From assembly GCA_009773355.1 (NCBI GenBank), contig WRPG01000030.1:65182-118711 (forward strand): a stretch of DNA of 53,530 nt, written 5' to 3'. This document shows positions 29,720 to 38,203 of this stretch, piece by piece (positions within the stretch are counted from its first letter, which is position 1; the number at the start of each line of letters is the position of its first letter). Source of the DNA: Limisphaerales bacterium (lineage in GTDB: Bacteria > Verrucomicrobiota > Verrucomicrobiia > Limisphaerales > SXTU01). A program made the position numbers and the translations under genes. The notes under the pieces are model-generated. The model was not told where the DNA came from, searched no databases, and saw only the letters and a list, made by a program, of their open reading frames with translations.

Positions 29720-30841
29720 CTAAAGGGTGAAGGCGGGCAGCTTCACGATCGCGCCGCCTTTCTTGGCGGACTCATGCGCGCAAAGGCCCACGCACGTCCA
29801 GTTGGCGGACTGCTTCGCGTTCGGGAAAGGGTCGCGCTTCTCCACGAGGGCCATCGCGAACTCGTGCGCGAGGTGCGGGTGGCTGCCGCCGTGGCCGCTG
29901 CCCTGCGTGAAGCTCAGGTGCGTCTTCTTGCTGGAGTCGTAGACGCCCTGCGTTGTGTATTTGGCAATGCCCTTGGGCAGGCGCTTGGCAAAGTCGGGGC
30001 ACTTCACGGGCTTGGGAATCTTCGGCTCGGGCAGTTTCGCCGTGTGCATCACGAGCGGCTCGTGCTCGACGAGCGGCCACTCGACGGACTTCTTGTCGCC
30101 ATAGACATCAATGCTCTCGCGATACTGGCGCGCGGTGTCGAAGAGCGAGCGGATGATGCGGGCGTTGACGTCGGTGCCCTTGAACTTGATGTGGGCGGTC
30201 TCGACGGCGAAGGGCGAGCCGTAGCACTTGATGAGTTCCTTGCGGATGGTGCCGGAGCCGAAGCAGGAGACGTATTCGGCGGGCTTGCCGATGAGTCCGG
30301 CGACCGGGCCGACGCAGTGGGTGGCATACCACATCGGCGGAAGGCCGGGCCAGTAGTTGGGCCAGCCGTCCATGTCCTGCTGGTGCGAGGCCTGCACGAA
30401 CTGGAGCTTGCCGAGTTCGCCCTTGTCGAGCAGCTCCTTCATGAAGAGATACTCGCGGGCATACACGACGGTCTCCATCATCATGTATTTGAGGCCGGTC
30501 TGCTGGACGAGGTCCACGATCTTTTTGCAGTCGGCGATGTTCGTGGCCATCGGCACGGTGCAGGCGACGTGCTTGCCGGCCTTGAGGGCGGCGATGGACA
30601 TCCACGCGTGGTCGGGGATGGGGGAATTGATGTGGACCACGTCCACGGCGGGATCCTTGAGCAGCGCGGCGAAGTCCTGATAACGAACATCCACGCCGAA
30701 GTAGTCACCCACGTCATCCAGCTTCTTCTGGTTGCGCTGGCAGATGGCGTAACAGGTGGTGTGGGGATGCTTCTGCCAGAGGGGGATGAATTCCGCTCCG
30801 AAACCGAGTCCGACGATGGCGACGTTGATCTTTTTGCTCAT
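29720..30841 (-). CDS. Gfo/Idh/MocA family oxidoreductase (cytoplasmic)
   Basis: 373 residues without a leader. Rossmann start INVAIVGLGFGAEFIPLW (GxGxGA, residues 5-22), VVHINSPIPDHAWMSIAALKAGKHV, and a family block in which the usual EKP is replaced by TVPMATN. The C-terminal half has FVQASHQQDMDGWPNYW and HPHLAHEFAMALVEKRDP. It precedes an MFS transporter by 37 bases on the same strand, so the pair probably imports and oxidises a sugar or inositol derivative. The altered EKP site means the catalytic residue may differ from family standard. Confidence 0.88.
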   Translation of the reverse strand: MSKKINVAIVGLGFGAEFIPLWQKHPHTTCYAICQRNQKKLDDVGDYFGVDVRYQDFAALLKDPAVDVVHINSPIPDHAWMSIAALKAGKHVACTVPMATNIADCKKIVDLVQQTGLKYMMMETVVYAREYLFMKELLDKGELGKLQFVQASHQQDMDGWPNYWPGLPPMWYATHCVGPVAGLIGKPAEYVSCFGSGTIRKELIKCYGSPFAVETAHIKFKGTDVNARIIRSLFDTARQYRESIDVYGDKKSVEWPLVEHEPLVMHTAKLPEPKIPKPVKCPDFAKRLPKGIAKYTTQGVYDSSKKTHLSFTQGSGHGGSHPHLAHEFAMALVEKRDPFPNAKQSANWTCVGLCAHESAKKGGAIVKLPAFTL

Positions 30842-31112
30842 GGTGAATGGCTGTTAACGATTTGCGGGGCGCACAGTGCCCGAAGCGCCCGCGTCCAGCC
30901 ATGAGTTCCTGCGCATTCGATTTGAACAATTTTACGCCGCGTGGGGGCGCAAAATGCCCGTCCACACTCGATTTTGACCAGCGGCAACGCGGCGAATCAA
31001 ACCGCTCCGCCCCCCGAGCGTCAACGCGAAACTTCCCCCGCCGCAGCGCGAGCTCGCACTGCGGAGAGTTGCCCTTGACTCCCCCGCCAACAGGCGGCAT
31101 AGGACGCGCGCC
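30842..31112. promoter_or_regulatory. Divergent 271-base spacer with a candidate promoter for the UPF0114 gene
   Basis: No ORF with coding character is seen here. Near the right end TTGACT (31075-31080) and CATAGG (31098-31103) are 17 bases apart, ending 9 bases before the ATG at 31113, the same short-leader arrangement as at other genes in the window. The rest shows nothing I can identify. Confidence 0.4.
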
Positions 31113-31661
31113 ATGTCCGCTGAAACCCACACTCCGCCGCCCGCCGAACGCTCCCCTGCGCTTCAGTCGCTGAACAACTTCATCTTTCTGAGCCGCTGGC
31201 TGCAGGCACCGCTTTATGTCGGTCTCATCGTCGCGCAAGGCGTGTATGTCTATCGCTTCATGGTGGAGCTGTGGCATCTGGTGCTCAAGACCACCTCGCT
31301 CCAGGAGGCGGAACTCATGCTCATGGTGCTGGGGCTGATTGACGTGGTGATGATCGCGAACCTGCTCGTCATGGTGATCGTGGGCGGCTACGAGACGTTC
31401 GTGTCGCGGCTCAATCTCGAAGGGCATCCCGACCAGCCGGAATGGCTCTCGCACGTCAACGCGGGCGTGCTGAAGGTCAAGCTGGCGATGGCGCTCATCG
31501 GCATCTCCTCCATCCACCTGCTCAAGACCTTCATCGAAGCGGACAAGCTGACGGACAAGGTCATCATGTGGCAGGTGCTCATCCACCTCACCTTTGTTGT
31601 CTCGGCGCTGATGCTGGCGTGGATTGACCGGATCATCGCGCCGCCGAAGGCGGAGCACTGA
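31113..31661 (+). CDS. UPF0114 / TIGR00645 (YqhA-like) membrane protein
   Basis: 182 residues with four hydrophobic helices: APLYVGLIVAQGVYVYRFMV, MLMVLGLIDVVMIANLLVMVIVGGYETFVSRL (containing the family's DVVMIANLL and GYE landmarks), VKLAMALIGISSIHLLKTFI, and VLIHLTFVVSALMLAWIDRI. This matches the YqhA/UPF0114 inner-membrane family of unknown function. The gene precedes the redox trio by 70 bases on the same strand and may share its transcript. Start at ATG 31113. Confidence 0.9.
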   Translation: MSAETHTPPPAERSPALQSLNNFIFLSRWLQAPLYVGLIVAQGVYVYRFMVELWHLVLKTTSLQEAELMLMVLGLIDVVMIANLLVMVIVGGYETFVSRLNLEGHPDQPEWLSHVNAGVLKVKLAMALIGISSIHLLKTFIEADKLTDKVIMWQVLIHLTFVVSALMLAWIDRIIAPPKAEH

Positions 31662-31731
31662 GGAGGCCCGCTGTCACCCGCGCAAACCGCAGTTGCCGCC
31701 GCCCGCCGCCTCGCGCAAGCTGTCCCGCGAC

Positions 31732-32124
31732 ATGCCCGACGCGCCGCGAATACTTTACTGCCACTGCCAATACGCGCAGGTCGTTCCGCCTGAGGTGAAG
31801 GAGGCCGTGCTGAAAAAGCTCTCCGACTCCGGCGTGGCCTTCGACGCCGTGGCCGACCTCTGCGAAATGAGCGCGCGGCAGGATCCGTCGCTCAAGCGCC
31901 TGGCCGACGGCGGCCCGGTGAAGATCGCCGCCTGCTTCCCGCGCGCCGTGAAGTGGCTCTTCCACACCGCCAAGGCCGACCTCCCGCTCGACACCGCCGA
32001 GGTGCTCAACATGCGCGTGCAAACCGCCGAGGAAGTCTGCGCAGCCCTCTTCAACGGCGCAGTTCAGCCAAACTTGCCCAAAGGCAAAGTCACCGGCACC
32101 GACGCCCCGAAAGCCGACGCCTGA
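31732..32124 (+). CDS. Stand-alone HdrA N-terminal-domain-like redox protein
   Basis: 130 residues. The frame is open upstream to 31624, but only from ATG 31732 (MPDAPRILYCHCQYA) is it protein-like. The Cys pattern CxC at 10-12, Cys44 (ADLCEMS) and Cys68 (KIAACFPRAV) follows the N-terminal domain of heterodisulfide reductase subunit A (CHCG..., ...mCS..., ...aACSPR...), in which such a segment contributes an Fe-S site; the rest of HdrA is absent. It is followed, after a spacer made wholly of a heptamer repeat, by a 2x[4Fe-4S] ferredoxin and then a radical SAM gene. A small electron-transfer role is inferred; the resemblance was made by eye. Confidence 0.6.
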   Translation: MPDAPRILYCHCQYAQVVPPEVKEAVLKKLSDSGVAFDAVADLCEMSARQDPSLKRLADGGPVKIAACFPRAVKWLFHTAKADLPLDTAEVLNMRVQTAEEVCAALFNGAVQPNLPKGKVTGTDAPKADA

Positions 32125-32151
32125 TTACGTTTTACGCATTACGCATTACTC
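32124..32151 (+). repeat. Single arm of ATTACGT/TTTACGC heptamers filling an intergenic gap
   Basis: ATTACGT, TTTACGC, ATTACGC, ATTACTC, a 7-base period. The same words in the same order form the right arm of the inverted repeat at 26771-26861. It begins on the last base of the upstream stop codon and ends three bases before the next ATG (32155). Confidence 0.8.
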
Positions 32152-32154
32152 CCC

Positions 32155-33009
32155 ATGTCCCTCACCACCGCCGCCACCCTCCGCGTCGTCCTCTACGAAG
32201 GCGCCGACTCCGCCCCGCTCGCCAGCACCGACCGCTTCTCCGCGCTGACCGCGCTGCTGGAGAAGGGCTTCGCCGTCACCCGCGCCGTCGCGGGCGGACG
32301 CGTCGCGCCGCATGAGCGCGGGTCGTTGATCGTGCTCGGCCAGTTTGCCGGGCGCACGCCCGAGGCCGAGGGCGTGACCGCCGGCACCATCGTGCGCTTC
32401 CAGGACATCACCGGCCTCGACGCCGCGCGCATCGCCGAGCGCGCCGAGGCCGTGCAGACCGAGACCGGCGCCGCGCGCCACGGCGAGTGGAAGCCGTGGT
32501 TCCCGGTCATTGACTACGACCGCTGCACGAACTGCATGCAATGCCTGAGCTTCTGCCTCTTCGGCGTCTATGGCGTGGACGAGCAGAACAAGATTCAGGC
32601 GCAGAACCACGACAACTGCAAAACCAACTGCCCCGCCTGCTCGCGCGTCTGCCCCGAGGCCGCCATCATGTTCCCGAAATACAAGGCTGGCCCCATCAAC
32701 GGCGACGAGGTGCAAGCCTCCGACCTCGGCAAGGAGAAGATGAAGATAGACATCTCCTCGCTCCTCGGCGGCGACGTCTATTCCCAGCTCCGCCAGCGCA
32801 GCGACGCCGCCAAGGCCCGCTTCAGCAAGGAGCGCGACGACAAGAAAGCCCTGGCCGAGCGCCAGAAATGCCTCACCAAGCTCGCCAGCGCCGCCAGCGA
32901 CATCCCGGCAGAAGTCCTGATGAACCTGCCGTCTCCCGAGGAAATCATGCGCCGCGCGGAAGAGGCCAAGGCGAAGGCCCAGGCGGCGTTGGCGGCGAAT
33001 CGTCAATAG
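32155..33009 (+). CDS. 2x[4Fe-4S] ferredoxin-domain protein
   Basis: 284 residues. An N-terminal domain of about 110 residues without Cys (TLRVVLYEGADSAPLASTDR ...) precedes a dicluster ferredoxin module: YDRCTNCMQCLSFC (Cys 124, 127, 130, 134) and CKTNCPACSRVCPEAA (Cys 155, 159, 162, 166). The C-terminal third is highly charged and helical (EEIMRRAEEAKAKAQAAL). It lies between the HdrA-N-like gene and, beyond an inserted ATPase gene, a radical SAM enzyme. Likely an electron carrier for that enzyme or for an unknown reductase; inference from context. No Shine-Dalgarno sequence is present, since the repeat fills the leader. Confidence 0.85.
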   Translation: MSLTTAATLRVVLYEGADSAPLASTDRFSALTALLEKGFAVTRAVAGGRVAPHERGSLIVLGQFAGRTPEAEGVTAGTIVRFQDITGLDAARIAERAEAVQTETGAARHGEWKPWFPVIDYDRCTNCMQCLSFCLFGVYGVDEQNKIQAQNHDNCKTNCPACSRVCPEAAIMFPKYKAGPINGDEVQASDLGKEKMKIDISSLLGGDVYSQLRQRSDAAKARFSKERDDKKALAERQKCLTKLASAASDIPAEVLMNLPSPEEIMRRAEEAKAKAQAALAANRQ

Positions 33010-33021
33010 AAAGTCGCAGCG

Positions 33022-34809
33022 ATGATTACCAAGCTGACAATCGAGAACTTCAAAAGGTTCGGCCAGAAGGTCGAAATCGAACTCGGCAGTCCGGTCGTGT
33101 TTGTGGGGCCGAACAACTGCGGAAAAACCACCGCACTACAGGCTCTGGCACTATGGGAAACCGCTGCCCGTCGCTGGTTTGAGAAGCGTCACCCAGACGT
33201 GACCACAGCGTCGGAGCGCGCCGGCGTTCCCATCAACCGCAAGGACATCTTGTTCGCACCTGTGCCTGACTCGAAGGTTTACTGGCACGGACTTCACGTC
33301 CGGCGCGGGGTCAAACGCAAAGGGAAGGCGGCCACCCAGAACATCCGCATGAACATCGTGGTCGAGGGTGCCACGGAAGACCGCACATGGGTTTGCGGGT
33401 TCGAGTTCGACTATCAGAACGCGGAAACTTTTAATATCCGACCACTTCGCAAAGCCGGGTTTGATGACTCGCCGGTCGCGGAGGCGGAATACACGGTTCC
33501 ACCGGAAGCCGCCGGCAAAGTCCGCATCGCCTATCTGCCGCCCATGTCGGGTCTGGCCAGCATCGAAGACCGTTTGGACTCGGGCGCGATTCGACGCAGG
33601 ATTGGTGAAGGACGCACTGCGGAAGTGTTGAGAAATCTCTGCTATTCGCTGCTTCATCCGGACAACAATGGAGGCGACCCGGACATCGCCACCCAGCGCT
33701 GGGAGGAGTTGAAGCGAACGATGAAGACTTTGTTCGGAGTCGAGTTGTTGGAGCCTGCCTACAACGCAGACCGTGGAGAAGTTACGATGTCCTACCGGGA
33801 CAGGGCGGGAACGGAACTCGATTTGTCGAGTTCTGGGCGCGGCATGCAACAGACGTTGTTGCTTTTCGCTTACCTCTACGCAAATCCGGGCACCGCCATC
33901 TTGCTGGACGAACCTGACGCCCACTTGGAGGTTTTACGTCAGCGGCAAACCTACAACCTGCTGGTGGAAACGGCCCGACAGCTGCATTCGCAAGTCATCG
34001 CTGCCAGCCACTCGGAAGTAGTGCTAAACGAGGCGGCAGGAAAGGACTGTGTCGTGGCGTTCGTCGGCAGCAAACCGCACGTCATCTCCGACCGTGGCAG
34101 CCAGCTCGTAAAGGCACTTACCACGTTTGGTTTCGAAAACTATGTGCTCGGGGAAACCAAAGGCTGGGCGCTCTATCTCGAAGGCTCCACCGACTTGGCC
34201 ATCCTCAAGGCACTTGCTGCGGTTCTCAAGCACCAGGAGGCAGTTCAATGTCTCGAATCCCCCTTTGTTCACTACCTGAACACCAACCTGCCGCAAAGCG
34301 CCCGAGAGCATTTTTACGGAATCCGTGACGCGGTTCCAAACTTAGTTGGCTTCGCGCTTTTTGACCGCATAGACAAGCCGCTCCAGTCCCAAGATTGCTA
34401 CGTGGAAGCAGCTTGGAGCCGTAGAGAGATTGAAAACTACCTCTGCACCCGTGAGGTGCTTTTGCGGTTTGCGCGCGGGACTGAAGCAGATGCGGACCTG
34501 TTCAGTGCCTCTGAAGCGGACATCCGGGTGAAAGCGATGGAGAAGGCTATCACTGATGTGGAGCAGTCACTCCAAGTGCTCGACAAACCCAGCCCTTGGT
34601 CGGCCGATTGCAAGGTGAGCGATGACTTTCTCCGCCCGCTGTTCAAGGCTTACTTCGCTGCCCTCAAGATGCCGAACGTGATAGCGAAGTCCGATTACCA
34701 CCAGTTGGCGCCGTTTCTACAACCCAGTGACGTGGACATCGAAGTCCGCGCGAAACTCGACCAACTTGTTGCAATCGCATCCAAAGCCAAGCCGGCATCT
34801 CAGGGCTAG
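33022..34809 (+). CDS. OLD-family-like AAA ATPase with TOPRIM-type C terminus (possible anti-phage defence)
   Basis: 595 residues. An SMC/ABC-like ATPase opens with ITKLTIENFKRFGQKVEIEL and Walker A GPNNCGKTT (29-37). Signature SSSGRGMQQTLLLFAYLY lies near 269-286, Walker B AILLDEPDAH at 292-301 and H-loop ASHSE at 328-332. The C-terminal region shows a TOPRIM-like pattern: LYLEGSTDLAILKAL (Glu387, Asp391), FALFDRID (Asp448) and SRREIENYL (466-474). This is the layout of class 1 OLD nucleases and related defence ATPases. No nuclease partner or UvrD-like gene is adjacent, so it would act alone. G+C (about 53-62% in sampled lines) is below that of its neighbours, and it separates the ferredoxin from the radical SAM gene, suggesting a later insertion. 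Confidence 0.85.
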   Translation: MITKLTIENFKRFGQKVEIELGSPVVFVGPNNCGKTTALQALALWETAARRWFEKRHPDVTTASERAGVPINRKDILFAPVPDSKVYWHGLHVRRGVKRKGKAATQNIRMNIVVEGATEDRTWVCGFEFDYQNAETFNIRPLRKAGFDDSPVAEAEYTVPPEAAGKVRIAYLPPMSGLASIEDRLDSGAIRRRIGEGRTAEVLRNLCYSLLHPDNNGGDPDIATQRWEELKRTMKTLFGVELLEPAYNADRGEVTMSYRDRAGTELDLSSSGRGMQQTLLLFAYLYANPGTAILLDEPDAHLEVLRQRQTYNLLVETARQLHSQVIAASHSEVVLNEAAGKDCVVAFVGSKPHVISDRGSQLVKALTTFGFENYVLGETKGWALYLEGSTDLAILKALAAVLKHQEAVQCLESPFVHYLNTNLPQSAREHFYGIRDAVPNLVGFALFDRIDKPLQSQDCYVEAAWSRREIENYLCTREVLLRFARGTEADADLFSASEADIRVKAMEKAITDVEQSLQVLDKPSPWSADCKVSDDFLRPLFKAYFAALKMPNVIAKSDYHQLAPFLQPSDVDIEVRAKLDQLVAIASKAKPASQG

Positions 34810-34829
34810 TTCGTAAGTCCACCACCCTC

Positions 34830-36083
34830 ATGCTCCCCGCCCTCGCCCTCCGCACCCTTCGCTTCGCTGACAAGCGCTGCATCGCCAAGTTCGTTTGGAA
34901 CTTCGGCGTGAAGGGCATGCTCTCCGTCGAGCGCTTCAAGCGCCGGCTCGCGCGTGGCGAGACCTTCCCGCCGTTCCTCTACCTCTCCATCATCAACTCC
35001 TGCAACCTCCGCTGCCAGGGCTGCTGGGTGGATGTCGAGGAGAAGGACTCCATTGATCTCGCCACCCTGAACCGCACCATCGAGGACGCGCAGGCGCACG
35101 GGAACGGCTTCTTCGGCATCCTCGGCGGCGAGCCGTTCATGCACCCGCAGCTCCTCGACCTGCTCGCGGCGCACCCGGACTGCTACTTCCAGATTTTCAC
35201 CAACGGCCAGTTCATCACCGAGAAGGTGGCGAAGCGCCTGCGCGAGATTGGCAACTGCACGCCGCTCATCTCCATCGAGGGCCGCGAGGTGGTCAGCGAC
35301 GAGCGGCGCGGGAAGAAGGACGTGCTGAACAAGACCCTGCGCGGCCTCGACCACTGCCTGCGCGAGGGCATCCTCACCGGCGTCGCGACCAGCGTCTGCC
35401 AGACGAACATTGACGAGTTGCTCACTGAGGAATGGCTCCAGCACCTCATCAAGCGCGGCGTCCACTACGCCTGGTATCATACTTACCGGCCCGTCGGCCC
35501 GAAGATGAACATGGCCCTCGCGCTGCGGCCCGACCAACTCGTGCGCGTGCGCCGGTTCGTCACCGAGATGCGCGCGCGCCTGCCCATCGCGATCATTGAC
35601 GCCTACTATGACGGCGAGGGCCAGGCGCTCTGCCCCATGTCCACCGGCGTCTCGCACCACATCGGGCCGAAGGGCGACATCGAGCCGTGCCCCATCATCC
35701 AGTTCGCCAAGGAAACCATCCACGACGAGCGCGGCATCTACGAAACGATGCGCGACAGCGCGTTCCTGAAGGACTTCCGCGAACTCAGCGCCGAGCACAC
35801 GCGCGGCTGCGTGGTGCTGGAGCGCCCCGACCTGGTAAAGCAGCTCGTGGTGAAGCACGGCGCGCGCGACACCACCGTGCGCGGCACCGCGCTGGCCGAA
35901 CTCGACGCCATGACGCCGCGCTTCAGTCAATGGCTCCCCGGCGAGGAAATCCCCGAGAAGCACTGGATGTATCGCATCGCCAAGAAGTATTGGTTCAGCG
36001 ACTTCGGCGCGTATCGGAAGGCGGACCACGCGCGGACCGTGGCGGCGAAGACGAAGCAGCTTGTTGAAGCCGGACACGGCTGA
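34830..36083 (+). CDS. Radical SAM enzyme of the redox trio
   Basis: 417 residues. SAM/[4Fe-4S] motif NSCNLRCQGCW (CX3CX2C, Cys 58, 62, 65), then FFGILGGEPFMHPQL (GGEP, SAM amino group) and IFTNGQFITEKVAKRL. A later Cys set (GQALCPMSTGVSHHIGPKGD, IEPCPIIQFA, TRGCVVLERP) resembles a SPASM/twitch auxiliary cluster. The C terminus carries an extra helical region (PEKHWMYRIAKKYWFSDFGA). Start at ATG 34830. It follows the OLD-like gene by 20 bases, but the natural partners are probably the ferredoxin (32155) and HdrA-N-like protein (31732), which could supply electrons. The substrate is unknown; no precursor peptide was seen nearby. Confidence 0.87.
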   Translation: MLPALALRTLRFADKRCIAKFVWNFGVKGMLSVERFKRRLARGETFPPFLYLSIINSCNLRCQGCWVDVEEKDSIDLATLNRTIEDAQAHGNGFFGILGGEPFMHPQLLDLLAAHPDCYFQIFTNGQFITEKVAKRLREIGNCTPLISIEGREVVSDERRGKKDVLNKTLRGLDHCLREGILTGVATSVCQTNIDELLTEEWLQHLIKRGVHYAWYHTYRPVGPKMNMALALRPDQLVRVRRFVTEMRARLPIAIIDAYYDGEGQALCPMSTGVSHHIGPKGDIEPCPIIQFAKETIHDERGIYETMRDSAFLKDFRELSAEHTRGCVVLERPDLVKQLVVKHGARDTTVRGTALAELDAMTPRFSQWLPGEEIPEKHWMYRIAKKYWFSDFGAYRKADHARTVAAKTKQLVEAGHG

Positions 36084-36086
36084 AGT

Positions 36087-36236
36087 GTGGTAGGGACGCG
36101 CTGCCGCGCGTCCGGATTGTCCCGCAAACGAGCGGAGCGACGTTTGTCATCGGCATGCCCTGAGACCAAACCCGCTCGCTTCGCTGCGCTCGCTGACGCC
36201 AAGCGCAATGGCCGACCGGCAGGTCGGCCCTACCAC
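36087..36236. repeat. Composite palindromic element with GTGGTAGGG/CCCTACCAC ends
   Basis: Exact 9-base terminal inverted repeats lie at 36087-36095 and 36228-36236. Inside are the palindromes GGACGCGC-TGCC-GCGCGTCC (36094-36113) and GGCCGACCGGCAGGTCGGCC (36210-36229), and a middle part with further GCTCGCTT/AAGCGAGC-like symmetry. The element is about 150 bases and fills the spacer before the esterase gene; it is the source of misleading upstream in-frame starts there. Confidence 0.72.
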
Positions 36237-36318
36237 GATGGGTGTGGATTCAAGGACTTGCTCGCCTCTGGGCCACGACCGTGATTTCCTTCTGGAAAAT
36301 CACCGACTCACTGACCTG

Positions 36319-37188
36319 ATGAACACAAAGCTTCTCCTCGCCACGTTGCTCGTGCCCGCCGCGCTGTTCGCCGCTGAGTTGCCGAAGGAGATTCCGCTCT
36401 GGCCCAACGGCGCGCCCGGTTCCGAGGGCAGGACTGAGAAGGAGCTTCAGGTGAAGAACGCCGGCGGCGATGTCACCAGCGTCTCGCGTGTCCACAATCC
36501 CAGCCTCACGCCCTACCTGCCAGCGCCCGGCAAGGCCAACGGTTGCGCGGTGCTCGTCATCCCCGGCGGCGGGCATCGCGTGCTCGCCATTGCGCACGAG
36601 GGCTACAATGTCGGCGAGTGGCTGCGGGAGCGTGGCTTCGCGGCCTTTGTGCTCAAGCACCGGCTCGCCCGGGAGACGAACTCGACCTACCAGATTGAAG
36701 TCCACGCGCTCGCCGACACGCAGCGCGCAATGCGCCTCATCCGCAGCCGCGCGGCGGAATGGAAGGTGGACCCGGCGCGCCTCGGCGTGATGGGCTTCAG
36801 CGCCGGCGGCGAACTTGCGTGGCTGGTCAGTTCGCGCAATGACAACGGTCTCCCCGATGCGAAGGACGCCGTGGACAAGTTTGGCTGCCGTCCCGCCTTT
36901 CAAGCGCTGATCTATCCCGGCCGCTCCGGCGACGTGCAGCCGAAAAAGGGGATGCCACCGGCCTTCCTCTGCGCAGGCTACGGCGACCGCAAGGACATCG
37001 CGGAGGGGCTGGCGGAGGCTTACCTGCGGTTCAAGCAGGCCGAGGTTCCCGCCGAGCTGCACATGTATTCCAACGCCGGGCACGGCTTCGGCCTGCGCGC
37101 GAGCAACAAGGGGCCGCACGCCGCGTGGCCGGAGCGCTTCGTCGAGTGGCTGGAGGTGCGCGGACTGCTGGCGGCGAAGACTCCCTGA
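36319..37188 (+). CDS. Secreted alpha/beta hydrolase (acetyl-xylan-esterase/BD-FAE-like)
   Basis: 289 residues. Signal peptide MNTKLLLATLLVPAALFAAE; then EIPLWPNGAPGSEGRTEKE, the usual opening of this esterase group; the oxyanion stretch AVLVIPGGGHRVLAIAHEG; nucleophile elbow LGVMGFSAGGELAWL (GxSxG); a late Asp region FLCAGYGDRKDIAEGL; and the His loop YSNAGHGFGLRA. The order Ser-Asp-His fits an alpha/beta hydrolase removing acyl groups from polysaccharide. The ATG at 36319 starts the signal peptide; earlier in-frame codons back to 36208 lie partly in a repeat element. Confidence 0.88.
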   Translation: MNTKLLLATLLVPAALFAAELPKEIPLWPNGAPGSEGRTEKELQVKNAGGDVTSVSRVHNPSLTPYLPAPGKANGCAVLVIPGGGHRVLAIAHEGYNVGEWLRERGFAAFVLKHRLARETNSTYQIEVHALADTQRAMRLIRSRAAEWKVDPARLGVMGFSAGGELAWLVSSRNDNGLPDAKDAVDKFGCRPAFQALIYPGRSGDVQPKKGMPPAFLCAGYGDRKDIAEGLAEAYLRFKQAEVPAELHMYSNAGHGFGLRASNKGPHAAWPERFVEWLEVRGLLAAKTP

Positions 37189-37217
37189 GTGCGCCGGCCA
37201 GCCGCCGTGGGCGCGGG

Positions 37218-38093
37218 CTATTTCGACAGCGCGACGATGTAGCGCTGGAAGCGGGTGGTCTCCTCGGCGAGGCCCAGGTTGCTGTAGATGCCGTGGAGGT
37301 TCGAGCAGATGCGCAGCAGGATGCGGCGCGGCGAGTTGGGCGCGAGGAAGCCGTCGTGGAAGTCGTGGCCGGAGTTGATGAGGAACTTGATGCAGTCGCC
37401 CTTGGTCATCAGCTTGCCCTTGCGGAACGCGTCAATATAGACCTCGCCCTTGGAGGTCTGGAGCCGGCAGACGAAGTGCCCCGGCATCCCGATGCCGGAG
37501 ACCGGCAGCCGCAGGCGGCGCGCGACCGCCAGATAGACCACGCAGAGGCTGATGGGATTGCCCGTGCGGCGGTCCATGACGCGGTTGAGGTAGCTGTTGT
37601 CCGGGTCGTAGTAAGTCCCTTCGTTCCCCGCGAAGCCCAGCTCGTGAAAGAGGTAGTGGTTGATCGTGCCGATGATGCGGTCCAGCGGCGCGCCAAAGTC
37701 CACGCGCACGCGCAGGTCCGCCGCGTAGCTGTCGAAGAGCGCGGAGTAGGCCAGTGCGTTGATGTTCGGGTATTGCGTCTGGCATAACAGCCAGATGGCT
37801 TGCTCCAAGTCCATGTCCTCGCCCCGGCTCAGGCAGAACGCGAGGAAGCGGTTGTCCGCCGCGCCGCGCTCGAAGTGGTCCACGATCTCCTGCGCGCGCC
37901 GGCGCAGCACCGGGTCGCTGCTCAAGGTGTGGCCCCGCAGCCAGTCGCGCGCGGGCTGGCCCTGCTCGATGATCTTCGCGCGGATGACCTGGTAGATGGC
38001 CGGATCCTCGTCGGTGAGGAGCGTCAGCAGGGCGGCGCGCTGGCCCTCGGTCAGGGCCGCCGGTGGATTCGCGCTGGGGGCGGAGAGGTTCAC
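37218..38093 (-). CDS. SirB1/YchA-type transglutaminase-like protein
   Basis: 291 residues from GTG 38093 (TTG 38135 would add 14 residues). The transglutaminase-like core follows the SirB1 pattern: TINHYLFHELGFAGNEGTYYDPDNSYLNRVMDRR-type region (landmarks HELGFAGNEGTYYDPDNSY), the Cys-bearing strand GNPISLCVVYLAVARRL and the His strand GMPGHFVCRLQTSKGEVYID. An N-terminal helical repeat-like region precedes it. The family is often encoded near prmC/hemK or in stress loci in proteobacteria; here it is divergent from the dUTPase-like gene. Exact function unknown. Confidence 0.85.
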   Translation of the reverse strand: MNLSAPSANPPAALTEGQRAALLTLLTDEDPAIYQVIRAKIIEQGQPARDWLRGHTLSSDPVLRRRAQEIVDHFERGAADNRFLAFCLSRGEDMDLEQAIWLLCQTQYPNINALAYSALFDSYAADLRVRVDFGAPLDRIIGTINHYLFHELGFAGNEGTYYDPDNSYLNRVMDRRTGNPISLCVVYLAVARRLRLPVSGIGMPGHFVCRLQTSKGEVYIDAFRKGKLMTKGDCIKFLINSGHDFHDGFLAPNSPRRILLRICSNLHGIYSNLGLAEETTRFQRYIVALSK

Positions 38094-38203
38094 GGCTGAC
38101 GGCAGAACAGTGTCAGGCGACGACAGGCAGTTCAATGGAGAAACCGACCGGGGGCGGGGCGGGATAATTCACCGGCGACCGGCGCGGAGGATGCCGCCCC
38201 GCC

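Noticed and set aside
36087-36318. Gene upstream of the esterase with start at 36208
   Set aside because: The extra N-terminal codons are repeat sequence and the signal peptide begins at 36319.
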